From Streptomyces regalis (GTDB lineage Bacteria > Actinomycetota > Actinomycetes > Streptomycetales > Streptomycetaceae), in assembly GCF_001509475.1 (NCBI RefSeq), contig NZ_LLZG01000027.1, forward strand, positions 1 to 24,422: 24,422 nt of DNA, written 5' to 3'. The notes beneath the pieces were generated by a model. It saw only the letters and a list, made by a program, of their open reading frames with translations, was not told where the DNA came from and searched no databases. Both the position numbers and the translations under genes were made by a program. Below, piece by piece: positions 1-11,661 of this stretch; position 1 is the first letter of the stretch, and each line of letters opens with the position of its first letter.

Positions 1-153
1 GGGCGGAAGTGGGGGCTCTCCTTGGTGGGACGGGCGGGGCGTCTGTATGAGGGGTACGGCGACGGGGTGCGGTCGGGTGGGAGGCGCGTATGAGGGGGCG
101 GGCCGCATGAAGTTCACGGTCGACGGGTCTCGCCTCGACAGGTGGCCGCCCGT

Positions 154-1560
154 ATGACGGTCACCGCCGATGGGTCCCTGGACGCGCAGGCGCCGTACGA
201 CGTGGTGATCGTCGGTGCCGGAGTGGTGGGCTGTGCGATCGCCCGCCGTCTCGCCGGGCACGCGCGTCTGCGCGTCGCCCTCGTCGAGGCGCAGGACGAC
301 GTGGGCCAGGGCACCTCGAAGGCCAACACCGCGATCCTGCACACCGGGTTCGACGCGACCCCGGGGACCCTCGAAGCCCGGCTCGTGCGCGAGGGCGCCC
401 GGCATCTCGCCGCGTACGCTGCCGAGTCGGGGATCCCGGTCGAGCCGGTCGGCGCTCTCCTGGTCGCCTGGGACGAGGAACAGCTCGCCGCCTTGCCCCG
501 GCTGGCCGAGAAGGCCCGGCGCAACGACTGCCACGACACCCGCACCCTCGGCCCCGCCGACCTCTACCACCGCGAACCCCGCCTCGGCCCCGGCGCCCTC
601 GGCGCCCTGCACGTTCCCGGCGAGAGCATCATCTGTCCCTGGACGACGACCCTGGCATACGCCACCCAGGCTGTCCGGCACGGAGTCGACCTGCACCTCA
701 ACTCGCCCGTACGGCAGGTCAGTCGGAAGGACGGCGCCCACCTCCTGACGACCACCCGCGGCACCCTCCGCTCCCGCCACCTCGTCAACGCCGCCGGACT
801 GCACGCCGACTCGCTCGACCGGCAGCTCGGCCACCACGACTTCACCGTCACCCCGCGCCGCGGCCAGCTCATCGTGTATGACAAGTTCGCCCGTGCCCTG
901 GTCCGCCACATCCTGCTGCCCGTCCCCACCGCAGTCGGCAAGGGCGTCCTGGTCGCCCCCACGGTGTACGGCAATGTGCTCCTCGGCCCGACCGCCGAGG
1001 ACCTGCACGACAAGAACGCCACCGACTCGACCGCCGACGGACTGGCGCTGCTGCGGGAGAAGGGCCGCCATATCCTGCCCGACCTGCTCGCCGAGGAGGT
1101 CACCGCCGTCTACGCCGGCCTGCGCGCCGCCACCGAGCACGACGACTACCGCATCGGCGTCCACCCCGAGCAGGCGTACATCACCGTCGGCGGCATCCGC
1201 TCCACCGGCCTGACCGCGTCGCTCGCCATCGCCGACCATGTGGCGGGGTTGCTCGTCGACACGGGCCTCGACCTGGGCCCCGCCGGCGACCTGGAGCCGG
1301 TGCGCATGCCCAACCTCGGCGAGGCCTTCCCCCGCCCCCACCAGCGGCCCGAACTCATCGCAGCCGACCCGGACTACGGCGACCTCGTCTGCCACTGCGA
1401 GCGCGTTTCCCGCGGAGAGATCCGCGACGCCTTCGCCAGTACGATCCCGCCGCGCACCCTCGACGGACTGCGCCGCCGCACCCGGGCCCGAGCGGGCCGC
1501 TGCCAGGGGTTCCACTGCGGGGCGGCGGTGCGGGCACTGTTCGAGGAGGCCCGCGCATGA
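154..1560 (+). CDS. FAD-dependent oxidoreductase, GlpA-like (glycerol-3-phosphate dehydrogenase type) with C-terminal BFD-like [2Fe-2S] domain
   Basis: A 468-aa flavoprotein of the DAO fold. The N-terminal dinucleotide-binding motif VIVGAGVVG is followed by the GTSKANTAILHTG region typical of GlpA/GlpD and L-2-hydroxyglutarate oxidases. The C-terminus adds a BFD-like cluster domain with cysteines 413 and 415 (CHC) and 450 and 455 (CQGFHC), an arrangement found in anaerobic-type GlpA proteins. I chose the ATG at 154 because AGGTGG lies 8 bases upstream; the in-frame GTG at 142 has no good ribosome site. The stop overlaps the next gene by four bases (ATGA), so the two are probably translationally coupled. 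By family knowledge the substrate is likely glycerol-3-phosphate or a 2-hydroxy acid, with electrons passed through the cluster to the partner flavoprotein. The exact substrate is not evident from sequence. Confidence 0.85.
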   Translation: MTVTADGSLDAQAPYDVVIVGAGVVGCAIARRLAGHARLRVALVEAQDDVGQGTSKANTAILHTGFDATPGTLEARLVREGARHLAAYAAESGIPVEPVGALLVAWDEEQLAALPRLAEKARRNDCHDTRTLGPADLYHREPRLGPGALGALHVPGESIICPWTTTLAYATQAVRHGVDLHLNSPVRQVSRKDGAHLLTTTRGTLRSRHLVNAAGLHADSLDRQLGHHDFTVTPRRGQLIVYDKFARALVRHILLPVPTAVGKGVLVAPTVYGNVLLGPTAEDLHDKNATDSTADGLALLREKGRHILPDLLAEEVTAVYAGLRAATEHDDYRIGVHPEQAYITVGGIRSTGLTASLAIADHVAGLLVDTGLDLGPAGDLEPVRMPNLGEAFPRPHQRPELIAADPDYGDLVCHCERVSRGEIRDAFASTIPPRTLDGLRRRTRARAGRCQGFHCGAAVRALFEEARA

Positions 1561-2555
1561 CACGCGAGGTGGACGTTCTGGTCGTCGGCGCCGGTCCGGC
1601 CGGGCTCGCGGCCGCCGCACGCCTGGCCGCCGCCGGGGCGGGCCGGATCGAGGTGCTGGACCGGGAGCAGCGGGCCGGGGGAGCGCCACGGCACTGCGCC
1701 CACGGCGGTTTCGGCACCTGGCTCCACCCGCTGACCGGCCCCGCCTACGCCCGGCTCCTCACCGGCGCGACGGTGCGCACCGGAGCCGTCGTACGGACCG
1801 GGGTGACCGCGCTCGACTGGACGGGCCCGCTCAGCCTGGCGACGGTGAGCCGGGACGGCCCGGAGACGATCACCGCGCGGGCGGTGCTGCTCGCGACCGG
1901 CTGCCGGGAACGCCCTCGCACGGCCCGCCTGATCCCCGGCACCCGGCCCGCGGGCGTCTACACCACCGGCGAACTCCAGCAAGCCGTGCACCTGTACGGG
2001 CAGCACATCGGCACCCGGGCGGTGATCGTCGGCGCCGAGGACGTCTCGTACGCCGCCGCCGACACGGTACGGGCGGCAGGAGCCGAGGTCGTCGCCATGC
2101 TCACGGACCGGCCGGGTGCCCGGACGTCCCTCGCCCGCGCCCTGGACACCCGCCTCCGCCGCCGTATCCCCCTCCTGACGCACACCACCGTCACCGAACT
2201 CCTCGGCCACGGGCGGCTGTCCGGCGTCCGCGTCCACCACCGCGACGGCCGCACGACCGTGCTCGCGGCCGACACGGTCGTCTTCACCGGCGACTTCGTG
2301 CCCGAGCACGAGCTCGCCCGGCGCGGCGGCCTGACCCTGGACCCCGGCACGCGCGGCCCCGCCGTCGACGCAGGCCGGCGTACCTCGCGCCCCGGTGTGT
2401 TCGCCGTCGGCGGCCTGCTCCACCCCGGCGAGAGCGCGGCGACGGCGGCACGCGAGGGCGCGCGGGCGGCGGTCGCCGTGGGGGAGTGGCTCGCAGGGGC
2501 CGAGTGGCCGGACGACGACATCGGATCGCCGGGCGGGACCGTGACACGTCTGTGA
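1557..2555 (+). CDS. NAD(P)/FAD-dependent oxidoreductase, partner of the GlpA-like protein (HcnB/SoxA-alpha type)
   Basis: A 332-aa pyridine-nucleotide-disulphide-type flavoprotein. It begins with the FAD-binding motif VVGAGPAGLAAAARLAAAG (residues about 8-26) and contains the ATGCRERPR segment typical of the second subunit of GlpA/HcnB/sarcosine-oxidase-type complexes. It ends with the FAD-closing region GVFAVGGLLHPGESAA. The second nucleotide-binding motif is degenerate (VIVGAEDVSYAAADTV instead of GxGxxG), so NAD(P) use is uncertain. The start ATG overlaps the upstream stop. In several bacteria this pair is followed by a small DUF1667 protein; none is present here, and the next gene is convergent. 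It probably relays electrons between the upstream dehydrogenase and an acceptor. Confidence 0.82.
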   Translation: MTREVDVLVVGAGPAGLAAAARLAAAGAGRIEVLDREQRAGGAPRHCAHGGFGTWLHPLTGPAYARLLTGATVRTGAVVRTGVTALDWTGPLSLATVSRDGPETITARAVLLATGCRERPRTARLIPGTRPAGVYTTGELQQAVHLYGQHIGTRAVIVGAEDVSYAAADTVRAAGAEVVAMLTDRPGARTSLARALDTRLRRRIPLLTHTTVTELLGHGRLSGVRVHHRDGRTTVLAADTVVFTGDFVPEHELARRGGLTLDPGTRGPAVDAGRRTSRPGVFAVGGLLHPGESAATAAREGARAAVAVGEWLAGAEWPDDDIGSPGGTVTRL

Positions 2556-2591
2556 GCTTCAGACGGCGGTGAGCGTCACAGTCCCTCAGCC

Positions 2592-3356
2592 TCACAGGTC
2601 CGTGAAAGAGCCGTGCCTCCCGGCACCCGAGGCGAACCGCGCCGCACCCTCCAAGCTCTCCAGCAACACGCCCATCCCGTACCGGAGTTCACCCCGCATA
2701 GCCGTCGTCTCGTCCAGCCCCTCCTGGTCGAGCACGGACGCCCGGTCGGCGCGCAGACACGCCTGCGGGAACCCGGCGATCGCGGCGGCCAGTGCCTCCG
2801 CCTCGGCGCGGGCGTGTCCGGTCGGCACGACACGGTTGGCGAGCCCCATCTCGTGGGCCTCCCTCGCCGGCACCGGTCGTCCCGTAAGGATCATGTCCAG
2901 CGCGCGGCTCGTGCCGATCAGCCGGGGCAGCCGTACCGTGCCGCCGTCGATGAGCGGCACGCCCCAGCGGCGGCAGAACACCCCGAAGACGGCGTCCTCC
3001 TCGGCGACCCGCAGATCGCACCAGAGCGCCAGTTCGAGGCCGCCGGCCACGGCGTGCCCGGCGACCGCGGCGATCACCGGCTTGGACAGCCGCAGCCGGG
3101 TCGGTCCCATCGGACCGTCCCCGTCCTCGGTGACCTGGTTGCTCCGGTCGCCGCCGAGCGCCTTGAGGTCGGCGCCGGCGCAGAACGTGCCGCCCTCGCC
3201 CCACAGCACCGCCACCCGCGCCTCGTCGTCCGCCTCGAACTCCCGGAAGGCGGCGGCGAGTTCGGCGGCGGTCGGGCCGTCGACGGCGTTACGGACCTCG
3301 GGGCGGGAGAGGACGACGGTGGTCACGTGTCCGTCGCGCTCGACGCGGACCGGCAT
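2592..3356 (-). CDS. Crotonase (enoyl-CoA hydratase/isomerase) family protein
   Basis: A 254-aa protein of usual crotonase length. Both oxyanion-hole segments are visible: CAGADLKALGG (near residue 58) and AAVAGHAVAGGLELAL (near residue 98). The canonical first catalytic glutamate of enoyl-CoA hydratase is not obvious: the segment reads FCRRWGVPLIDGGTVRLPRLIG, where the second acidic position is Asp. The protein may therefore be an isomerase, hydrolase or other crotonase rather than a true hydratase. The ATG at 3356 is preferred because GGAAAGGGG lies just upstream; a longer in-frame start at 3431 would translate a 14-bp tandem repeat and looks wrong. The gene converges on the flavoprotein pair with a 36-base gap and lies downstream of the membrane-protein gene on the same strand. 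Confidence 0.87.
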   Translation of the reverse strand: MPVRVERDGHVTTVVLSRPEVRNAVDGPTAAELAAAFREFEADDEARVAVLWGEGGTFCAGADLKALGGDRSNQVTEDGDGPMGPTRLRLSKPVIAAVAGHAVAGGLELALWCDLRVAEEDAVFGVFCRRWGVPLIDGGTVRLPRLIGTSRALDMILTGRPVPAREAHEMGLANRVVPTGHARAEAEALAAAIAGFPQACLRADRASVLDQEGLDETTAMRGELRYGMGVLLESLEGAARFASGAGRHGSFTDL

Positions 3357-3370
3357 GGTGGGGCCCCTTT

Positions 3371-3424
3371 CCGTGGGTCGGATTCCGTGGGTCGGATTCC
3401 ATGGGTTGGATTCCGTGGGTCGGA
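3371..3424. repeat. Four tandem copies of a 14-bp unit in the crotonase leader
   Basis: The unit CCGTGGGTCGGATT occurs at 3371-3384 and 3385-3398, a variant with two transitions (CCATGGGTTGGATT) at 3399-3412, and a 12-base partial copy at 3413-3424. The array lies between the membrane-protein stop and the crotonase start codon, just upstream of the ribosome site. The unit is not a multiple of three, so it is unlikely to be coding. Confidence 0.95.
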
Positions 3425-3443
3425 CCCGCACGTTACTGAGCCG

Positions 3444-4409
3444 TCAGATGACCTTCCAGCGCACCAGCGCCCCCAGCGTCAACGCCCCCGGCAGCAGCGG
3501 CAGCCACACCGTGATGATCCGGTACCCCAGCACCACCGCCGTCGCCACCGCCACCGGGCCGCCCGCCGCCACCAGCGCCACGATCAGCGCCGCCTCGACC
3601 GAGCCCAGCCCGCCCGGCGTGGGCACCAGGGCGACGGCGACGGTCGCCGCCAGATAGGCGAGCGCCATGTGCACGGGCGGCACGTCCAGCCCCAGGGCGA
3701 GCCCGACCAGGACCAGACCGGATGCCTGCAGGGTGGGGAAGGCCAGCGAACCGCCCCACAGCGCCAGCGCCCGGGACGGGCGGGTGTGCACGGAGCGCGC
3801 CTCGTCCAGCGCGGTGCGCAGGAAGGAGAGCACGGCGGTGCGCAGCCGGCGTACGAGGGCGAAGACGGCCACGACCACGACGGCCGCCACGCCGATGACG
3901 AGCAGCACCGGGCCCCATGCCCCCTCCGGCAGGAGCGGGCCGAGACGCAACGCGTCGGGGAAGGCGATCAGCAGCGCGGCCAGCAGACCGACGCGGGCCA
4001 CGCTCTCCGCGAGCAGATACAGCGCCAGCGCCGCCGAGGAGCGGGCGAGCGGCAGCCCGCACACCGTCATGAAGCGCAGGTTGACCGCGCTCGCGCCGAG
4101 CCCGGTGGGCAGCAGATGGTTGGCCGACCCCGCCGCGAACTGTGTGACGAGCAGCCGCAGTCTGGGCAGCCGGTCGATCACCGCACCCTGCCGGGTCACC
4201 GCCGCCGCGACCCAGGTCAGGCAGGTGGCGCAGGCCGCGGCGAGCAGCCACGGCCACTTGGCCGTCGCCAGATGGCCGATGCCCTCGGCGAGCACGGACC
4301 GGTGCCGCACCGCGACCACGACGACGAGGACGAGGGGGAGCAGGCACAGGATCTGGCGGAGCGGGAGGCGCCGGAGCAGGCGTCCCGCGGGGAGTCGTAC
4401 GGCTGTCAC
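3444..4409 (-). CDS. UPF0104 / lysylphosphatidylglycerol-synthase-type integral membrane protein
   Basis: A 321-aa polytopic membrane protein with about seven to nine hydrophobic segments. The near-C-terminal motif PTPGGLGSVEAAL (PxPGGLGxxE) is the hallmark of the UPF0104/YbhN and LPG-synthase N-terminal membrane family. It has no soluble aminoacyl-transferase domain, so it is not a complete MprF. By family it may be a lipid flippase-like or cell-envelope protein. The start is set at the GTG at 4409 (VTAVRLPAG). The frame stays open for a long way upstream, but that extension is antisense to the ABC transporter gene and is an artefact. The ribosome site is weak (GGAG about 13 bases away), so the start is tentative. 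It is divergent from the SoxR-box ABC transporter and probably co-transcribed with the downstream crotonase gene (87-base gap). Confidence 0.8.
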   Translation of the reverse strand: MTAVRLPAGRLLRRLPLRQILCLLPLVLVVVVAVRHRSVLAEGIGHLATAKWPWLLAAACATCLTWVAAAVTRQGAVIDRLPRLRLLVTQFAAGSANHLLPTGLGASAVNLRFMTVCGLPLARSSAALALYLLAESVARVGLLAALLIAFPDALRLGPLLPEGAWGPVLLVIGVAAVVVVAVFALVRRLRTAVLSFLRTALDEARSVHTRPSRALALWGGSLAFPTLQASGLVLVGLALGLDVPPVHMALAYLAATVAVALVPTPGGLGSVEAALIVALVAAGGPVAVATAVVLGYRIITVWLPLLPGALTLGALVRWKVI

Positions 4410-4515
4410 ATTCGGAGAGGTTCTCCGCGCTGCGACAACGCCGGGTTGCGGGAGCGCAGACGGCGTCTTACGGACCGGCTGCGGACGGCTGTCGATCTTC
4501 CCCAAGCCGCTGATA

Positions 4516-4546
4516 TTGACCTCAACGCTGCTTGAGGTTCTACGTT
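4516..4546 (+). promoter_or_regulatory. MerR/SoxR-type promoter with SoxR box
   Basis: The -35 TTGACC (4516-4521) and -10 TACGTT (4541-4546) are separated by 19 bp, the overlong spacer characteristic of MerR-family activated promoters. The spacer holds the inverted repeat ACCTCAA-n6-TTGAGGT (4519-4538), which matches the known SoxR box. Established knowledge: Streptomyces SoxR controls a small regulon that includes an ABC transporter and responds to redox-active compounds such as endogenous pigments. No soxR gene lies in the window. Confidence 0.85.
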
Positions 4547-4553
4547 CGTGCCC

Positions 4554-6452
4554 ATGAGTATGGAGACCACAGCCTGGACACAGCTGTACGGCGTCATGAA
4601 CGCCCAGCGGGAGCGCCGTCCGTTCGCCCGCGCCACGCTGCGCCGCATCGTCGCGTTCGCCCGCCCGCACCGCCGTAGGATCGCGCTCTTCGTCGTGCTC
4701 GGGGTGGCGGCCGCGCTGCTCGCCGTCGCGACCCCCGTACTGGCCGGCGCCGTCGTCGACGCGATCGTGACGCGCGGCGACGAGGGCAGGGTGGTCCGCC
4801 TGGCCCTGCTGATCGCCCTGATCGCGGTGGCGGAGGCGGCGCTCGGGATCCTCGCGCGGCGCCTGTCGGCGAGGCTTGGCGAGGGTCTCATCCTCGATCT
4901 GCGGGCGGCTGTGTTCGATCATGTGCAGCGCATGCCGGTCGCGTTCTTCACACGCACTCGTACGGGAGCGCTCGTCTCCCGTCTCAACAACGACGTGATC
5001 GGCGCCCAGCGCGCCTTCAGCAACACGCTGTCCGGAGTGGTCAGCAACCTCGTCACGCTGCTGCTCACGCTCGCCGTCATGCTGACCCTGTCCTGGCAGA
5101 TCACCCTGCTCGCCCTCGTCCTGCTCCCGGTGTTCGTGATCCCGGCCCGCCGCGTGGGCCACCGCATGGCCCATATGCAGCGGGAGGCGGCCACGCTCAA
5201 CGCGGCGATGGGCACCCGTATGACGGAGCGCTTCTCGGCGCCCGGCGCCACGCTGGTCAAACTCTTCGGGCGCCCGGAGGAGGAGTCGCAGGAGTTCGCG
5301 GTACGGGCCCGCCGGGTCGCGGACATCGGCGTACGGACGGCGACGGCCCAGTCGATGTTCATCACCGCGCTCACCCTGGTGTCCGCCCTGGCCCTCGCCC
5401 TGGTCTACGGCCTCGGCGGCTGGTTCGCCCTGCGCGGCACCCTGGAGCCGGGCGCCGTCGTCTCGCTGGCCCTGCTCCTGACCCGCATGTACGCCCCGCT
5501 CACCGCGCTCGCCGGCGCCCGGGTCGAGGTCATGAGCGCGCTCGTCAGCTTCGAGCGGGTCTTCGAGGTGCTCGACCTCAAGCCGCTGATCGAAGAGAAG
5601 CCGGACGCGAAGAAGGTCCCCGACGGCCCCGTGTCGGTGGAGTTCGACAACGTCCGCTTCGGCTACCCCTCCGCCGACAAGGTCTCCCTGGCCTCCCTGG
5701 AAGAGGTCGCGACCCTCGACACGCGCGGCGGCGCCGAGGTGCTGCACGGCATCTCCTTCCGCGCCGAACCCGGGCAGACGGTCGCCCTGGTCGGCTCGTC
5801 CGGCGCGGGCAAGTCGACCATCGCCCAGCTGCTGCCGCGGCTGTACGACGTCGACGAGGGCGCCGTGCGCGTGGGCGGCGTCGACGTACGTGACGTGAGC
5901 GCCGAGTCCCTGCGCGGCACCCTCGGCATGGTCACCCAGGACGGCCACCTCTTCCACGACAGTGTCCGCGCCAACCTGCTGCTGGCCCGCCCCACCGCCA
6001 CCGACGACGATCTCTGGGACGCCCTGCGCCGCTCCCGCCTCGACGATCTCGTACGGTCCCTGCCCGACGGCCTCGACACCGTGGTCGGCGAGCGCGGCTA
6101 CCGGCTCTCCGGCGGCGAACGCCAGCGCATGACGATCGCCCGGCTGCTGCTGGCCCGCCAGCGTGTCGTCATCCTCGACGAGGCCACCGCCCACCTGGAC
6201 AACACCTCCGAGGCCGCCGTCCAGGAGGCGCTCACCGAGGCGCTGCAGGGCAGGACCGCGGTCGTGATCGCCCACCGGCTGTCCACCGTGCGGGCCGCGG
6301 ACCAGATCCTGGTGATCGAGGCCGGCCGGATCGTGGAACGCGGCACCCACGAGGAACTGCTCGTGGCCGGCGGGCGGTACGCCGAGCTGTACCGAACGCA
6401 GTTCGAAGAGCGGCAGAGCGACGACGTCACGGAGGTCGAGACGGCGGCGTAA
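4554..6452 (+). CDS. ABC exporter half-transporter (fused membrane and ATPase domains), probable SoxR regulon member
   Basis: A 632-aa exporter with an N-terminal membrane domain (about residues 30-310, six hydrophobic segments) and a C-terminal nucleotide-binding domain. Walker A is GSSGAGKS at 414-421, the signature LSGGERQR at 518-525, and Walker B VVILDEAT at 538-545 with catalytic Glu 543. The switch His lies in VIAHRLST. It should work as a homodimer or with a half-transporter encoded elsewhere. An extra stretch between strands near the start of the ATPase domain (around DTRGGAEVL) lengthens the usual A-loop region. The -10 box ends at 4546, which puts the transcription start about 4553, so the ATG at 4554 is probably read from a leaderless mRNA. 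In-frame GTG 4548 and ATG 4560 are alternatives. The SoxR box suggests export of a redox-active metabolite. Confidence 0.92.
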   Translation: MSMETTAWTQLYGVMNAQRERRPFARATLRRIVAFARPHRRRIALFVVLGVAAALLAVATPVLAGAVVDAIVTRGDEGRVVRLALLIALIAVAEAALGILARRLSARLGEGLILDLRAAVFDHVQRMPVAFFTRTRTGALVSRLNNDVIGAQRAFSNTLSGVVSNLVTLLLTLAVMLTLSWQITLLALVLLPVFVIPARRVGHRMAHMQREAATLNAAMGTRMTERFSAPGATLVKLFGRPEEESQEFAVRARRVADIGVRTATAQSMFITALTLVSALALALVYGLGGWFALRGTLEPGAVVSLALLLTRMYAPLTALAGARVEVMSALVSFERVFEVLDLKPLIEEKPDAKKVPDGPVSVEFDNVRFGYPSADKVSLASLEEVATLDTRGGAEVLHGISFRAEPGQTVALVGSSGAGKSTIAQLLPRLYDVDEGAVRVGGVDVRDVSAESLRGTLGMVTQDGHLFHDSVRANLLLARPTATDDDLWDALRRSRLDDLVRSLPDGLDTVVGERGYRLSGGERQRMTIARLLLARQRVVILDEATAHLDNTSEAAVQEALTEALQGRTAVVIAHRLSTVRAADQILVIEAGRIVERGTHEELLVAGGRYAELYRTQFEERQSDDVTEVETAA

Positions 6453-6507
6453 GCGGATCTACAGGGCGCGTCAACCCCGCAGGATCACACAAAGTCCGAC
6501 AGGATGA

Positions 6508-10548
<4,041 letters not shown>

Positions 10549-10561
10549 TCCCATGAGACCG

Positions 10562-10588
10562 GGGGTCCCGGCGCACTGCCGGGACCCC
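10562..10588 (+). terminator. Strong hairpin terminator after the beta-galactosidase gene
   Basis: A perfect 11-bp GC-rich stem, GGGGTCCCGGC (10562-10572) paired with GCCGGGACCCC (10578-10588), has a 5-base GCACT loop and lies 13 bases after the stop codon. There is no U-tract, which is common for Streptomyces terminators. Confidence 0.8.
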
Positions 10589-11053
10589 AGGCAGTGGCGA
10601 AGGTCACGGAGGTCGGAGAGGGCCGGTGCGTAGGCTGGTCACCGTCGTCATGAAAGTCGGCAGTCGGTCAGCATGCGTCCTGGGAGACCTGGGGAATGCT
10701 GACCGGACATGCGACTCGTCGTAGAGTACGGAAACAGCCCTTGACCTGCACAAACGCAGGCAGGGAGCCTAGGTTCGGGAGTACCTCTGTGCTGCGTGCA
10801 ATGTTCAAGTCCAAGATCTAGCCTCTGGACATCTACGCAGGTCAGGGGCATGGTGGCCGAGGCCGGTGCCCACCGGGGGTTTCGGCGTGTGGCGAAGGTC
10901 CGACGTAGGCGGCCGGAGGTCGAGGGACCGGAGGGGCCTGCACGTGATCGGCGCCGGCGGGACTCCCGGCTCCTGCGTGACGCCGCCGACCTCCTCGGCC
11001 ACGCCCTCACGCCCCCTCGAAGCCCACCACGGCAACGGCGACGACCCGCCGCT
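10589..11053. other. Intergenic region of about 465 bases without a convincing gene
   Basis: No frame here has a convincing start, ribosome site or recognisable product. It holds one notable inverted repeat, CGGTCAGCAT (10665-10674) and ATGCTGACCG (10696-10705), with perfect 10-base arms and a 21-base loop. A TTGACC at 10741 has no well-spaced -10. Its base composition up to about 10850 looks less GC-rich than the neighbouring genes. The flanking genes are convergent, so this is the space between two transcription-unit ends. Confidence 0.6.
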
Positions 11054-11584
11054 CTACGCCGTTCGCAGACGTGCCGCCAGCGCCGCCGGGAGGGTGTCCC
11101 GGTTCGCGTGGGTCACGACGACGAGCTCGATGCCGGGGCGGCGTTTCAGGGCGTCGGTGAACGGGTCGCTGTGTGCATGAACGGTTGCGATCACGTCGAC
11201 GGCGGACGCGAAGACGGACTGGACGACCTCCCTGAAGGAAGCGGAGGCCAGCTCCATCCGCCCCAACTCGTCGATGAGCACCAGCTGCCCGGGAAGAGGA
11301 TCAGCGCAGGCTGCCCGCAGCGCGGGCAGCGCCAACCGGTCCATGACGCCCAGGTCGACGCCATACCGTCCCACCTTCGGGGGCCGAGGGAAGTCGACAT
11401 GGGCGAGCACGGCTCGGTCGCCGGACGTCGTCTCCAGAGTGAAACCGACCCGGGCGCCGGCCTGGCGGATCTCCTCCGTGGTGAAGCCGACGACGGCACG
11501 GCCGGGCACCAGCCCGGACAGCCGGCGCACCACGGTCGTCTTACCGACCCCGGGGCGGCCCTCCAGCAGGATCTTCGTCGCCAT
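11054..11584 (-). CDS. THEP1/NTPCR-type nucleoside-triphosphatase
   Basis: A 176-aa P-loop protein of the THEP1 family (NTPase_1), close to the usual 170-190 aa. Walker A GRPGVGKTT occupies residues 9-17, Walker B with the RME extension reads LVLIDELGRME at 101-111, and the family-specific GFTTEEIR follows at 33-40. The C-terminal TVHAHSDPF is the usual conserved TxH-type segment. Known members hydrolyse NTPs slowly; the physiological role is unsettled (nucleotide housekeeping or RNA-linked). The ATG at 11584 is chosen because GGAGGG lies 5 bases upstream. It is the last gene of the frd unit, 73 bases after the baeRF gene, with a possible attenuating hairpin between them. Confidence 0.88.
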   Translation of the reverse strand: MATKILLEGRPGVGKTTVVRRLSGLVPGRAVVGFTTEEIRQAGARVGFTLETTSGDRAVLAHVDFPRPPKVGRYGVDLGVMDRLALPALRAACADPLPGQLVLIDELGRMELASASFREVVQSVFASAVDVIATVHAHSDPFTDALKRRPGIELVVVTHANRDTLPAALAARLRTA

Positions 11585-11629
11585 AGTGCCCTCCGTTCCG
11601 GGTCCGTCCGCGGTCAGCCGCCGACGCGT

Positions 11630-11661
11630 GTGAGGCCTTACCCAGGGGCCTTTGCTCTCAC
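11630..11661 (-). terminator. Hairpin between the baeRF and NTPase genes (weak terminator or attenuator)
   Basis: Outer arms GTGAG (11630-11634) and CTCAC (11657-11661) enclose nested GGCC pairs (11634-11637 and 11647-11650). The stem is bulged and overlaps the baeRF stop codon. It could reduce rather than stop read-through into the NTPase gene. Confidence 0.3.

Noticed and set aside
1..153. Short repeats of TATGAGGGG in the leader region at the window start
   Set aside because: Only two imperfect copies in a G-rich stretch; no gene end, promoter or defined repeat could be supported.
1238..2572. A 444-codon Arg/Pro-rich plus-strand frame
   Set aside because: Shifted frame across two clear flavoprotein genes; no motifs and shadow-type composition.
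3444..6350. A 968-codon minus-strand frame covering the ABC transporter region
   Set aside because: Only its last third encodes a real membrane protein; the rest is antisense to a motif-complete ABC transporter and arises from high-GC codon bias.
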